Below are positions 1 through 6,951 of a stretch of 18,653 nucleotides of DNA, piece by piece (within the stretch, counting starts at the first letter, position 1; each line of letters opens with the position of its first letter). The notes beneath the pieces were generated by a model. It searched no databases and was not told the origin of the DNA. It was given only the letters and a program-made list of their open reading frames with translations. This DNA is from Bacillota bacterium (GTDB lineage: Bacteria; Bacillota; Clostridia; Lachnospirales; Lachnospiraceae): contig JAEZNB010000028.1 of the NCBI GenBank assembly GCA_023441965.1, positions 1 through 18,653 of the forward strand, written 5' to 3'. The translations under genes and the position numbers were made by a program.

Positions 1-189
1 GTGCTTTGATAGTGCCTACGATGGCGACAATAGACGGGCTCTGTAGATGTATTGCGAGATAGTTGCAGACTGCATGCACATGCCTCTGAGCGTTTACTCC
101 AATGTCGTAATGAATCTTAGTTGCGAGGAGCAATCTTTTTATGTCGTCTTCGGGCACTTTTTAGGTTCAGCGAAGGCGTTATCTTTGAT

Positions 190-204
190 TTTCGTGTGAT
201 ATTG
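190..204 (+). repeat. 15-base direct repeat, left copy
   Basis: TTTCGTGTGATATTG occurs here and again, identical, at 9812-9826. Both copies lie a little over 100 bases upstream of a tRNA-like 3' end. A second weaker match follows each copy: GATTATAAAGCC at 284-295 and GATGATAAAGCC at 9847-9858. The shared layout suggests homologous element ends; that is inference. Confidence 0.6.
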
Positions 205-335
205 TTTGTAAAATCATAAGGTTTAAATGAACTTTTGCTTGCATATTGATAAATATATTTTACTCATGACACTGAGTTCTTGCGATTATAAAGCCAGAAA
301 GCCCAATTTTCTGCATATTCATCGCTTGACCTGTA

Positions 336-363
336 TGGGGTTCGATTTCCCTAGCAGGTACCA
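336..363 (+). pseudogene. tRNA 3'-end fragment (T arm, acceptor strand and CCA)
   Basis: A T-loop-like TTCGATT at 341-347 is followed by 5 bases, then AGCAGGT, a discriminator A and an encoded CCA at 361-363. The spacing from TTC to CCA is exactly that of a tRNA, and identical to that in the tRNA-Arg fragment at 9891-9937. The T stem (336-340 with 348-352) pairs in the middle but not at its outer pair. No partner for the acceptor strand, no D arm and no anticodon arm can be found upstream, so this is a fragment rather than a gene. It is most simply the displaced 3' end left by a site-specific integration. The tRNA identity is not recognisable. Confidence 0.45.
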
Positions 364-372
364 CAAGAAGAA

Positions 373-407
373 CGCTGTATCTGCAAGATACGGCGCTTTT
401 TAATTTT
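373..407 (+). terminator. Rho-independent terminator after the tRNA-like 3' end
   Basis: A 10-bp stem CGCTGTATCT / AGATACGGCG (one G-T pair) with loop GCA is followed by CTTTTTAATTTT. It sits ten bases after the encoded CCA, where a tRNA gene terminator is expected, which supports the reading of 336-363 as a tRNA end. Confidence 0.75.
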
Positions 408-571
408 GCATACATGTATATGATTTTTCACTCAATTACTGAAAAGGCAACATAGGTGTTAAATATCTTAATGATCAACTGATATTCTAAATAAGAACAT
501 ATGCTTGAGGGCGTATAACAATAAATACCGCTAATCAACTGTTGGATATAGTCAAATAATAAAAAAAACAT

Positions 572-611
572 TGCGAATAAGCTCATATCATGTGTTTTAG
601 GCATATTCGCA
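572..611. promoter_or_regulatory. inverted repeat, candidate operator
   Basis: TGCGAATA at 572-579 and TATTCGCA at 604-611 form a perfect 8-base inverted repeat with a 24-base spacer, in AT-rich non-coding DNA about 170 bases upstream of the helix-turn-helix gene. The spacing could suit a dimeric regulator, but no family consensus is recognised. Confidence 0.3.
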
Positions 612-633
612 TAACGAACAAATGATGTTAAAG

Positions 634-676
634 TGTTTACATGAAGCTAAGACAGCTTAAAAGCATAACGTAAACA
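634..676. promoter_or_regulatory. inverted TGTTTAC repeats, candidate operator
   Basis: TGTTTAC at 634-640 and GTAAACA at 670-676 are inverted copies 29 bases apart. Between them lies a 5-bp hairpin (AAGCT 644-648 / AGCTT 654-658). The octamer GTTTACAT (635-642) recurs at 9097-9104 in the gap after the isomerase gene. These could be sites for the neighbouring helix-turn-helix protein, but this is a pattern only. Confidence 0.3.
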
Positions 677-781
677 TACTGCAGGTTCATTTCTTGGTTA
701 GAGTTGTAAAGCTCCTAAGGTTCGGAGCAGTACACATTTGAGTTTGCCGCAATGTTATATACCCAGTTGCGGGAGGTTGTT

Positions 782-1285
782 GTGACTGAATTTGAAGAAC
801 TAGCATTAAAAAAAATAACTAAGGACTATTTGATCGACTGCGTTTATACCCGATTGAATGTCATCGCAGGCAGATACGGCATCAGCAATGCGGAGATCAG
901 CAAACATATAGGATGGGATCCCGCTGGTTTCAATCAGAAATACAGCAGAAGCAATGATCTGCGCATCACAACTTTTATTAAAATTTATGTGGCGCTGGTT
1001 GATTTGATTGCTGAAAAAGAGGCCGAGCTGGGGCTGGATGGTTTGGAATCATCACAGATCAGATTGGATGAGCTGATTACTCAACAAGAACTTGATGTCG
1101 GTGCTCTGTTCAATCATATAAGCGCCGCAGCTGAAGGAAAGTCGGAGTTTCTAAACAGAGATAATTATACCAGTACGTATAAACTGATGAAGCCATTTGT
1201 TTTTGTCGGGAAGAGAAGCAAGAAGTTTAGTGACCGTGAGACAGACGTTTATATCCGTTATTATAAGAAGGCCACAACCAATTGA
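782..1285 (+). CDS. small helix-turn-helix protein, probable regulator of the cluster
   Basis: A 167-residue protein if translation starts at the GTG at 782, which has GGGAGG at 771-776 five bases upstream. An in-frame ATG at 752 lacks a ribosome binding site and is less likely. Residues about 25-75 look like an XRE-like helix-turn-helix: GISNAEISKHIG, then a putative recognition helix DPAGFNQKYS, then a further helix. The remaining part is charged, with no recognisable ligand-binding domain and no membrane segment or signal peptide. The gene is first in the cluster, 29 bases before a dhaK-like gene with its own GGTGGAGG site, so the two are probably co-transcribed. A role as local transcription factor is inferred from fold and position. 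It does not resemble the TetR-type DhaS or the AraC/sigma-54-type DhaR regulators known for dihydroxyacetone kinases. The coding region is more AT-rich than the transporter and enzyme genes. Confidence 0.7.
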   Translation: MTEFEELALKKITKDYLIDCVYTRLNVIAGRYGISNAEISKHIGWDPAGFNQKYSRSNDLRITTFIKIYVALVDLIAEKEAELGLDGLESSQIRLDELITQQELDVGALFNHISAAAEGKSEFLNRDNYTSTYKLMKPFVFVGKRSKKFSDRETDVYIRYYKKATTN

Positions 1286-1314
1286 CTAAAAAGCAGCCCT
1301 AAGGTGGAGGAAAT

Positions 1315-2325
1315 ATGCAGAAACTGTATAATGATCCAGCAAGCATGGTTAATGAATCCATTACCGGTTTTGTAAAGTGCTATCAGCGCCATGTTGCGCA
1401 CACTGATTGCGCCCGGACACTAAAGTATAAAAATGCGCCTATCGCTGGAAAGGTCGGCATCGTGAGCGGCGGAGGGGCGGGGCATGATCCTGCGTTTATG
1501 GGCTATATTGGGAAAAATATGCTGGATGCTGTGGCGATTGGCAACATATTTACACCGCCTTCCGTGGAGTCGTTTTACACCGCGTTCAAAGAGGGTGATG
1601 CCGGGCAAGGCGTTGTCTGTCTGTTTGGAAACTACCCTAAGGATATCGCCAATGTACAGGAGGCAATCAAGCTGGCAGAAAAAGACGGAATCCGTGTGAA
1701 AACGGTGATTGCCAACGAAGACGTGGCGACAAGCAATCCTAACACCAGAAGAGGCATGACGGGCGAAGTGTTGCTTTGGAAGATCGGCGGTGCGGCCGCG
1801 GCTCTTGGGTATGATCTGGATCAGGTTGTTACGGTCTCGAATAAGGCTTTGAGCAGAACCCGCAGCATAGGAATCGGCTTGGCAAGCTGCATAATCCCTG
1901 AGGTTGGACGGCCCAACTATGTGATAGAGCTTGGAACGATGGAGATCGGTGTGGGGCATCACGGGTTTTCCAGCAAGGATACATGCAAGCTAAAGACTGC
2001 GAATGCCACAGCGGATATTATGGTTGATGAGATACTAAAGGATATGCCAGTTGCTGATAGCGATAGGGTTGTGGTTATGATATCGGGTCTCGGCAATACA
2101 ATGCTGAGTGAGATGAATATTTTATACAGCAGGGTTTACGATGTGCTGACTGAGAGGAAAATCGGGATTCATCATTCATTTATCGGTAACTTCTTTACCT
2201 CGCTGGATATGATGGGCGTGACACTGACAATGATGAGCCTTGATGAAGAATTAACGCGACTGATGGATATTCCTGCGTATCCCGTCGCTTTGAACGCTTT
2301 TGCTTACTTTAATCAAAATAGCTGA
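1315..2325 (+). CDS. DhaK-family protein, first paralog (kinase subunit or substrate sensor)
   Basis: This 336-residue protein is full length for DhaK, the subunit that binds dihydroxyacetone-like ketoses covalently through a histidine and passes them to DhaL for phosphorylation. Family motifs are present: GGGAGHDP at 52-59 (His57), NYPKD at 106-110 (Asp110) and GVGHHG at 212-217 (His216 as the substrate-binding histidine). His57 and Asp110 are spaced as His56 and Asp109 in E. coli DhaK. It departs from the second paralog (6952-7965) at informative places: GGGAGHDP instead of GGGSGHKP, NYPKD instead of NYSGD, and HHGFSS instead of HHGEPG. It has no adjacent dhaL but sits directly behind a DNA-binding protein. 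In Lactococcus, DhaQ is a DhaK paralog that acts as a ligand-sensing co-activator, so a sensor role is possible. A second kinase subunit for another substrate is the alternative. Confidence 0.9.
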   Translation: MQKLYNDPASMVNESITGFVKCYQRHVAHTDCARTLKYKNAPIAGKVGIVSGGGAGHDPAFMGYIGKNMLDAVAIGNIFTPPSVESFYTAFKEGDAGQGVVCLFGNYPKDIANVQEAIKLAEKDGIRVKTVIANEDVATSNPNTRRGMTGEVLLWKIGGAAAALGYDLDQVVTVSNKALSRTRSIGIGLASCIIPEVGRPNYVIELGTMEIGVGHHGFSSKDTCKLKTANATADIMVDEILKDMPVADSDRVVVMISGLGNTMLSEMNILYSRVYDVLTERKIGIHHSFIGNFFTSLDMMGVTLTMMSLDEELTRLMDIPAYPVALNAFAYFNQNS

Positions 2326-2432
2326 CAAGGTTATTAGCAGACAATATATGTAAAATGAGGGCCGGATAAGGTCAACAGATTGTTTTTGAGCAGCTTTATC
2401 CAGGTGTTTATTAAATGCACCAATTAAAAGTA

Positions 2433-2449
2433 AAAAATCAGGGATTTTT
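2433..2449 (+). other. small hairpin between dhaK-like gene and ABC transporter
   Basis: AAAAATC / GATTTTT pair perfectly around the loop AGG in the 158-base gap between the first DhaK gene and the ATPase gene. It resembles a weak attenuator, but the stem is AT-rich. A longer-range repeat GGATAA (2364-2369) / TTATCC (2396-2401) lies just upstream. The gap is the largest within the cluster before the isomerase gene, so transcription may be modulated here. Confidence 0.3.
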
Positions 2450-2483
2450 GATTTGCAAGCTGCCAAAGGTAAGGGGGAAAATC

Positions 2484-3965
2484 ATGAATTTGGTTGAGAT
2501 GGCGGGTATTCACAAAAGTTACTACGGCTTTGAAGTCCTTCACGGTGTGAACTTTTGCTTGAGAGAAGGAACCGTGCACGCGCTGATGGGCGAAAACGGT
2601 GCCGGAAAGTCGACGTTGGTCAAGGTGATTGCCGGTGTGCACCGATGTGATTCTGGGTCTATTAAGATAGCCGATAAGCCGGTGGAAATCGATTCTCCGG
2701 CTAAAGCGCGAGCGCTGGGCGTGGCGATGATCCATCAGGAATTGTCTGCGGTTTCCGAAATGTCTGTAGCAGAGAATATATTCCTTGGTCGGGAACCTGT
2801 TCATGTGGGTTTAATCAATTACAAAGAACTGTACAAGAAGACGAGCGAGCTACTGGAAGAGCTTAATATCTTTATCAATCCAAGAACGAAAATGAAAAAT
2901 CTCAGAGTGGCAGATCAGCAAATGGTGGAGATCGCAAAAGCGCTATCTCAGAACGCGCAAATTGTGATAATGGATGAACCCACATCTGCCATCACGGATC
3001 ATGAGGTTGAAAGCCTCTTTAAAATGATTCGAAGCCTGAAGGCCCGTGGCACTGGAATTATCTACATATCGCATAAAATGGATGAAATCTTCCAAATCGC
3101 TGATGAGATAAGTGTTTTGCGTGACGGAATGAACGTCAATACCTGGGAAGCGAAGGACGTGGATTCCGAGACGCTGATAAAAAGCATGGTGGGACGCGAG
3201 CTGAAGTCTCAGTTCCCCAAGGTGGTGATTCCTATAGGCGAAACAGTATTGGAAGTCAGGAATCTCAGTAAAGCTGACCAATACGAAGACATCAGTTTTG
3301 AACTTCGCAAGGGTGAAATATTGGGGTTTGTGGGCCTTGTCGGTTCGGGCAGAACGGAGCTAATGCACTCCATATTTGGCTTGAGTCGGCCGGACTCAGG
3401 TGAGATTTATCTCAACGGAGAAAAAGTGCTCTTTAAAGGACCGCAGGAGGCGATCAGAAACGGTATGGCATATATCACCGAGGATCGCAAGCGCGAGGGA
3501 TTGATACTTCCGATGGGCGTCCATCACAACATGACATTGTCATCGCTTAAGAATTTCACGCAGTCAGGATTGCTTCAGCATCGTAAAGAGGGCGTCGCTG
3601 TTGAAGAACAGGTTAAAGCATTGGGTGTCAAGGTTGCGAATTCGCGGCAAGCTGTTAAATCACTATCAGGCGGTAATCAGCAGAAAGTCGTCTTGGCAAA
3701 ATGGATGATTACTGCCCCTAAGATCATCATTTTTGATGAACCGACCCGCGGCATCGACGTAGGCGCGAAGGCGGAAATCTATAAAATCATGTGCGAATAT
3801 GTGTCGCAGGGCTACTCAATCATTATGGTGTCCTCGGAAATGCCTGAAGCGATGGGGATGTCTGACCGAATCATTGTGCTGAGCAATCATAGAATGAGCG
3901 GTGAAATCAACCGTAGTGAGTTTACACAAGAGAGTATTGTACAGATGCAGTTTATGCATATGTAA
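2484..3965 (+). CDS. sugar/polyol ABC importer, double ATP-binding protein (RbsA/MglA type)
   Basis: The 493-residue protein carries two ABC domains in one chain, as in RbsA and MglA, and energises import from the cytoplasmic face. Domain 1 has Walker A GENGAGKS (about 36-43), a Q-loop glutamine in MIHQELS, a degenerate signature LRVADQQ (140-146) and Walker B IVIMDEP (160-166). Domain 2 has a degenerate Walker A region (VGLVGSGRTEL), the canonical signature LSGGNQQ and Walker B IIIFDEPTRGID. This asymmetry is normal for the family. An open frame extends upstream to an ATG at 2415, but the ATG at 2484 has AAGGGGG at 2471-2477 and gives the usual family length. The permease gene follows after 29 bases and the lipoprotein binding protein after that, completing the importer. 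The substrate is inferred from the downstream enzymes to be a tetritol or related small polyol. Confidence 0.93.
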   Translation: MNLVEMAGIHKSYYGFEVLHGVNFCLREGTVHALMGENGAGKSTLVKVIAGVHRCDSGSIKIADKPVEIDSPAKARALGVAMIHQELSAVSEMSVAENIFLGREPVHVGLINYKELYKKTSELLEELNIFINPRTKMKNLRVADQQMVEIAKALSQNAQIVIMDEPTSAITDHEVESLFKMIRSLKARGTGIIYISHKMDEIFQIADEISVLRDGMNVNTWEAKDVDSETLIKSMVGRELKSQFPKVVIPIGETVLEVRNLSKADQYEDISFELRKGEILGFVGLVGSGRTELMHSIFGLSRPDSGEIYLNGEKVLFKGPQEAIRNGMAYITEDRKREGLILPMGVHHNMTLSSLKNFTQSGLLQHRKEGVAVEEQVKALGVKVANSRQAVKSLSGGNQQKVVLAKWMITAPKIIIFDEPTRGIDVGAKAEIYKIMCEYVSQGYSIIMVSSEMPEAMGMSDRIIVLSNHRMSGEINRSEFTQESIVQMQFMHM

Positions 3966-3994
3966 AAACTATACGAACGATAGGAGCGATAGGA

Positions 3995-4975
3995 ATGAAT
4001 AACCAGACTGCCAATTTAGCTGTGAAAAAGAACAAGATGTCTTTAAAACAATTCGTATCCATTTTTGGATCTTTGATTGGGCTTATAGTGTTAATCATTA
4101 TCATGTCTGCGCTGAAGTCTAATTTCTTAAGCACAGATAACATTCGGAATGTACTGCGTATCGCATCCATCAACGGATTGTTGGCCATTGGCATGACCTT
4201 TGTGGTGCTGACGGGCGGCATAGATTTGTCAGTGGGTGCCATAATGGGATGTGCCGGTATGTTCTCCGCCTACTTTGCTCAAACCAGCATGGGTTATCCA
4301 TGGTTTATCGGTGTGCTGGTGGGGTTAGGTATCGGACTTGTCATCGGTTTGTTTAACGGCTTATGCATTTCGTATCTGAAGGTTCCGGCCTTTGTGGGCA
4401 CCTTGGGTTCTATGAGTATTGCCAAAGGCCTTGCCTTTTTGCTCACGGAAGCCAAACCGATTCCAAGCCTTAATAGTGAGTTTAAATTCATCGGCGGCGG
4501 AAGTATCGGCGGTTGGTTGCCGATCCCCATTGTTGTCATGATTGCCGTGCTGCTCATTTGCTTCACCCTGTTGTATTTCACGCGCTATGGCCGCTATATC
4601 TTCGCAGTTGGCGGTAACCTGAATGCCGCTCATGTGTCCGGTATCAATACAAAATGGATTATCTGCAGTGTCTATATCATCTCGGGTATATTGGCTGCTC
4701 TGGCCGGCGTCATTACAACTGCACGTGTGACATCCGGCGTCACATCCACTGGTGACGGCTATGAAACCAATGCAATAGCGATGGTGGTTATCGGAGGGAC
4801 GAGCCTAGCGGGCGGCCGTGGACGCCTGTGGGGAACAATCATCGGCATACTGCTGCTTCAATGTTTAACAAACGGTCTGGACATGCTCGGTATCAATGCG
4901 TACTATCAGCTGATTATTAAGGGATTTGTCGTAATTGGCGCTGTCATGCTGGACGGCTTAAGCTCAGACAATTAA
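3995..4975 (+). CDS. sugar/polyol ABC importer permease (RbsC type)
   Basis: The 326-residue protein is strongly hydrophobic, with about eight to ten likely membrane segments beginning near residue 20. It carries the motifs typical of RbsC-like permeases: FVVLTGGIDLSVGA in the first third and IAMVVIGGTSLAGGRGRLWG near the C-terminus. The latter region is where such permeases contact the ATPase. One permease gene is enough, because this family works as a homodimer over one double ATPase. The start ATG is preceded by AGGAG about ten bases upstream. The gene follows the ATPase by 29 bases and is separated from the binding-protein gene by 61 bases that contain an 8-bp inverted repeat. The substrate cannot be read from the sequence. 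Confidence 0.93.
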   Translation: MNNQTANLAVKKNKMSLKQFVSIFGSLIGLIVLIIIMSALKSNFLSTDNIRNVLRIASINGLLAIGMTFVVLTGGIDLSVGAIMGCAGMFSAYFAQTSMGYPWFIGVLVGLGIGLVIGLFNGLCISYLKVPAFVGTLGSMSIAKGLAFLLTEAKPIPSLNSEFKFIGGGSIGGWLPIPIVVMIAVLLICFTLLYFTRYGRYIFAVGGNLNAAHVSGINTKWIICSVYIISGILAALAGVITTARVTSGVTSTGDGYETNAIAMVVIGGTSLAGGRGRLWGTIIGILLLQCLTNGLDMLGINAYYQLIIKGFVVIGAVMLDGLSSDN

Positions 4976-4988
4976 AAAGATTATATAT

Positions 4989-5012
4989 TTTCATACGAAA
5001 TAGTGTATGAAA
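4989..5012. promoter_or_regulatory. inverted repeat between permease and binding-protein genes
   Basis: TTTCATAC (4989-4996) and GTATGAAA (5005-5012) pair perfectly around an 8-base loop, twelve bases before the GGGAGG site of the binding-protein gene. It could be an operator or an mRNA hairpin that lets the binding protein be made in excess over the membrane parts. There is no T-run, so it is not a standard terminator. Confidence 0.4.
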
Positions 5013-5036
5013 TAAAAAATATTGGGAGGAAACAAA

Positions 5037-6068
5037 ATGAAGAAATCTATGAAAGCTCTGGCGATGTTACTGGTTATGCTGTCACTTGTGTTTGCTTTTA
5101 CTGCCTGTGGAGCACCGGCCGCGACTCAAGAGCCTGCTGAACAAGAATCTGAGCAGCCTAGCGCGGAGGCCACTGAACAGGCTTCGGAAGAGGCTTCGGA
5201 AGAGACGGGAAGCTCTGATGGGCTCAAAATTGGTGCGACTTTCTATAGCCTCCAAAACGAGTTCACGATGCGCATGGACAACGCTGCGAAGAAATGGGCA
5301 GCGGAGAACGGAGTTGACTACACTTCTTATGATGGCAACTATGACGCCGCCACCCAGCTTTCTCAGGTTGAGACGATGATCGCTGATGGCTGCGATGCCA
5401 TCATCTTAAACCCCCAGGATGCGGTTGCCTGCGCAGCAGCTGTTGAACTTGCTCATGCAGCCGGTATTCCGGTGGTGGGCGTGAATACCATGGTCGAAAG
5501 CGATCTGCTGACCTCGTATGTGGGTTCACAGGACGTATCTGCCGGTGAAGACATCATGAAGTTTATGATCGAGTATTTGGGCAAAGACGCCTTCAACATC
5601 GTGATCATCGAAGGACCTATGGGTCAGTCCGCTCAACTTCAGCGTATTGAAGGTATCGAAAATGTTTTGGCTGACTATCCGAACATCAAAGAGCTTGCGC
5701 GCAATACCGCCAACTGGTCCCGTTCGGAAGCGATGACGCTGATGGAAACATGGATCAGCACATACGGCGACGATATCACCGCGGTGATTGCAGAGAACGA
5801 CGAGATGGCGCTGGGTGCCCGCGAGGCAATTGAAGCGGCCGGCAAGGACATTCCCTGCATCGGTATCGACGGTATCACCGACGCTGTGACAGCGATTCAG
5901 GAAGGCCGAATGATCGCGAGCGATTTCCAGAACGCTGAAGGCCAGATGACAGGCGCTCTTGACACGGCTGTTAAGGCTGTCAATGGTGAAGCTGTTGAGA
6001 AGTTCTACTGGATTCCGTTTGAAATGATCACGCCTGACAATGCGGCTGATTATGTGGGCAGATATTAA
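5037..6068 (+). CDS. ABC importer substrate-binding lipoprotein (ribose/polyol-binding family)
   Basis: The 343-residue protein starts with a lipoprotein signal: two lysines, a hydrophobic core and the lipobox FTAC with Cys24 as the lipidated residue. A Glu/Ser/Ala-rich linker of about 35 residues follows, typical for surface-anchored binding proteins of Gram-positive bacteria. The mature part is a type I periplasmic-binding fold (Peripla_BP_4): LKIGATFYSLQNEF at the first strand, a DGCDAIILNP segment, GIPVVGVN, and VIAENDEMALGAREA with CIGIDG in the second lobe. An in-frame TTG at 5022 overlaps the ribosome binding site GGGAGG (5024-5029), so the ATG at 5037 is the start. It delivers its ligand to the permease and ATPase encoded just upstream. 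Hairpins lie on both sides of the gene. The ligand is inferred to be a tetritol or close relative. Confidence 0.93.
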   Translation: MKKSMKALAMLLVMLSLVFAFTACGAPAATQEPAEQESEQPSAEATEQASEEASEETGSSDGLKIGATFYSLQNEFTMRMDNAAKKWAAENGVDYTSYDGNYDAATQLSQVETMIADGCDAIILNPQDAVACAAAVELAHAAGIPVVGVNTMVESDLLTSYVGSQDVSAGEDIMKFMIEYLGKDAFNIVIIEGPMGQSAQLQRIEGIENVLADYPNIKELARNTANWSRSEAMTLMETWISTYGDDITAVIAENDEMALGAREAIEAAGKDIPCIGIDGITDAVTAIQEGRMIASDFQNAEGQMTGALDTAVKAVNGEAVEKFYWIPFEMITPDNAADYVGRY

Positions 6069-6101
6069 TCGAACGAAATGGTTTTTTAAATAACCATGCA
6101 G

Positions 6102-6138
6102 GAAAGGCGGACGGCACGTAAAGGTTCGTCCGCCTTTC
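6102..6138. other. perfect 12-bp mRNA hairpin after the binding-protein gene
   Basis: GAAAGGCGGACG (6102-6113) and CGTCCGCCTTTC (6127-6138) pair perfectly around a 13-base loop in the 97-base gap before the dehydrogenase gene. No T-run follows, so it is more likely a processing or stabilising hairpin, which commonly protects the 3' end of binding-protein messages, than a full terminator. A smaller repeat ATGGTT / AACCAT lies at 6078-6097. Confidence 0.6.
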
Positions 6139-6165
6139 AAAAAACTGTGATAGGAGATAAAAACA

Positions 6166-6933
6166 ATGCTTAAATATGAAGGTGTTGATCTGGATTATTC
6201 GCTGAGTGGTAAAACGGCTGTCATCACAGGCGGCGCGGCGGGTATCGGTTATGCGACGGCAAAGTTCTTCCATGATAAGGGTGCTAATATTGTTTTAGCT
6301 GACCTGAATCCGAAGGTTGCTGAGACAGCTAAACAGCTTGGGGAGAATTGTATTGGCGTTGCCGGAAATGTGTGTGATTCCGATTATCCGGGCAAAGTGA
6401 TCGAGGCAGGCGTTAAGGCGTTTGGTCAAATCGATATTCTGGTTAATAGCGCCGGTATTGTGGCTTTAGAAAAGGCAGAAGAAATCAGCGCGGATGACTG
6501 GAACAAAACGATCAATATCAATCTCTCGGCAAGCTTTTTCATGGCTCAGGCCGTGGGCAAGTATATGATCGATAATGCGATCGGTGGCAGCATTGTCAAT
6601 ATGGCCTCGCAGGCCGGCGTGATCGCGCTCGACAAGCATGTGGCTTACTGCGCAAGCAAGGGCGGTATTATTGCGATGACCCAAGTGCTGGCAATGGAAT
6701 GGGGAAAACATGGGATTCGTGTGAACGCTGTGTCTCCGACTGTTGTCCTGACTGAGCTCGGACATAAGGCGTGGGACGGCCCGGCGGGCGACGCGTTTAA
6801 GAAAGAGATGCCCTCTGGGCGATTTGCTGAGCCAGACGAAATTGCGGCATGCATTGCATTCCTTTGCAGCAAGGCCGCGGGAATGATTACGGGGCACAAT
6901 CTGCTCATCGACGGTGGATTTACGATAAAATAG
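6166..6933 (+). CDS. NAD-dependent short-chain dehydrogenase, D-threitol dehydrogenase/GolD type
   Basis: This 255-residue protein has all classical SDR features: TGGAAGIG at 21-28 for the dinucleotide, Asp46 at the end of the second strand (favours NAD over NADP), NSAG at 94-97, Asn119, Ser148 in NMASQAG, and Tyr161 with Lys165 in YCASK. The segment SPTVVLTELGHKAWDGP (about 190-206) is, as I recall, characteristic of D-threitol dehydrogenase of Mycobacterium smegmatis and of the Listeria polyol dehydrogenase GolD. Such enzymes oxidise a polyol to a ketose. In this setting the likely reaction is tetritol (D-threitol first) to erythrulose in the cytoplasm. The start has AGGAG nine bases upstream. 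The genes for DhaK, DhaL and the isomerase follow at 18, 12 and 21 bases, a tight operon. Glycerol, arabitol or propanediol remain possible substrates. Confidence 0.88.
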   Translation: MLKYEGVDLDYSLSGKTAVITGGAAGIGYATAKFFHDKGANIVLADLNPKVAETAKQLGENCIGVAGNVCDSDYPGKVIEAGVKAFGQIDILVNSAGIVALEKAEEISADDWNKTININLSASFFMAQAVGKYMIDNAIGGSIVNMASQAGVIALDKHVAYCASKGGIIAMTQVLAMEWGKHGIRVNAVSPTVVLTELGHKAWDGPAGDAFKKEMPSGRFAEPDEIAACIAFLCSKAAGMITGHNLLIDGGFTIK

Positions 6934-6951
6934 TTTATTGGAGGAATAAAC

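Larger units (their letters stand above)
1..781. other. gene-free left flank and leader of the catabolic cluster
   Basis: No convincing coding region is visible in these 781 bases. The first 46 bases are open in one plus-strand frame (14 codons to a TAG), too short to interpret; they could be the end of a gene or a decayed remnant. The stretch holds, in order, a 15-base sequence repeated at the other end of the cluster, a tRNA-like 3' end, a terminator hairpin, an AT-rich segment with two inverted repeats, and a small hairpin at 711-728 (arms GCTCC/GGAGC). The part from about 400 to 700 is visibly richer in A and T than the genes that follow. I could not identify a convincing sigma-70 promoter by eye. 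Confidence 0.6.

Noticed and set aside
1..46. possible end of a gene or transposase remnant entering from the left edge
   Set aside because: Only 14 codons are open and they match no family I recognise, so nothing can be supported.
336..363. functional tRNA or tmRNA gene at the left flank
   Set aside because: Only the T arm, acceptor 3' strand and CCA are present; no matching 5' strand, D arm or anticodon arm was found, and the acceptor sequence is unlike tmRNA.
752..781. upstream ATG start for the helix-turn-helix gene
   Set aside because: No Shine-Dalgarno sequence precedes it, whereas the GTG at 782 has GGGAGG at ideal spacing.
1420..1962. 180-codon minus-strand open frame
   Set aside because: Shadow of the first dhaK-like gene, with no family resemblance.
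2415..2483. N-terminal extension of the ATPase from ATG 2415
   Set aside because: There is no ribosome binding site at 2415, the extension includes the AT hairpin, and the ATG at 2484 has AAGGGGG upstream and gives the normal start of the domain.
5526..6140. 204-codon minus-strand open frame
   Set aside because: It lies entirely opposite the binding-protein gene, encodes no recognisable motif and has no ribosome binding site; the plus-strand protein is unambiguous.
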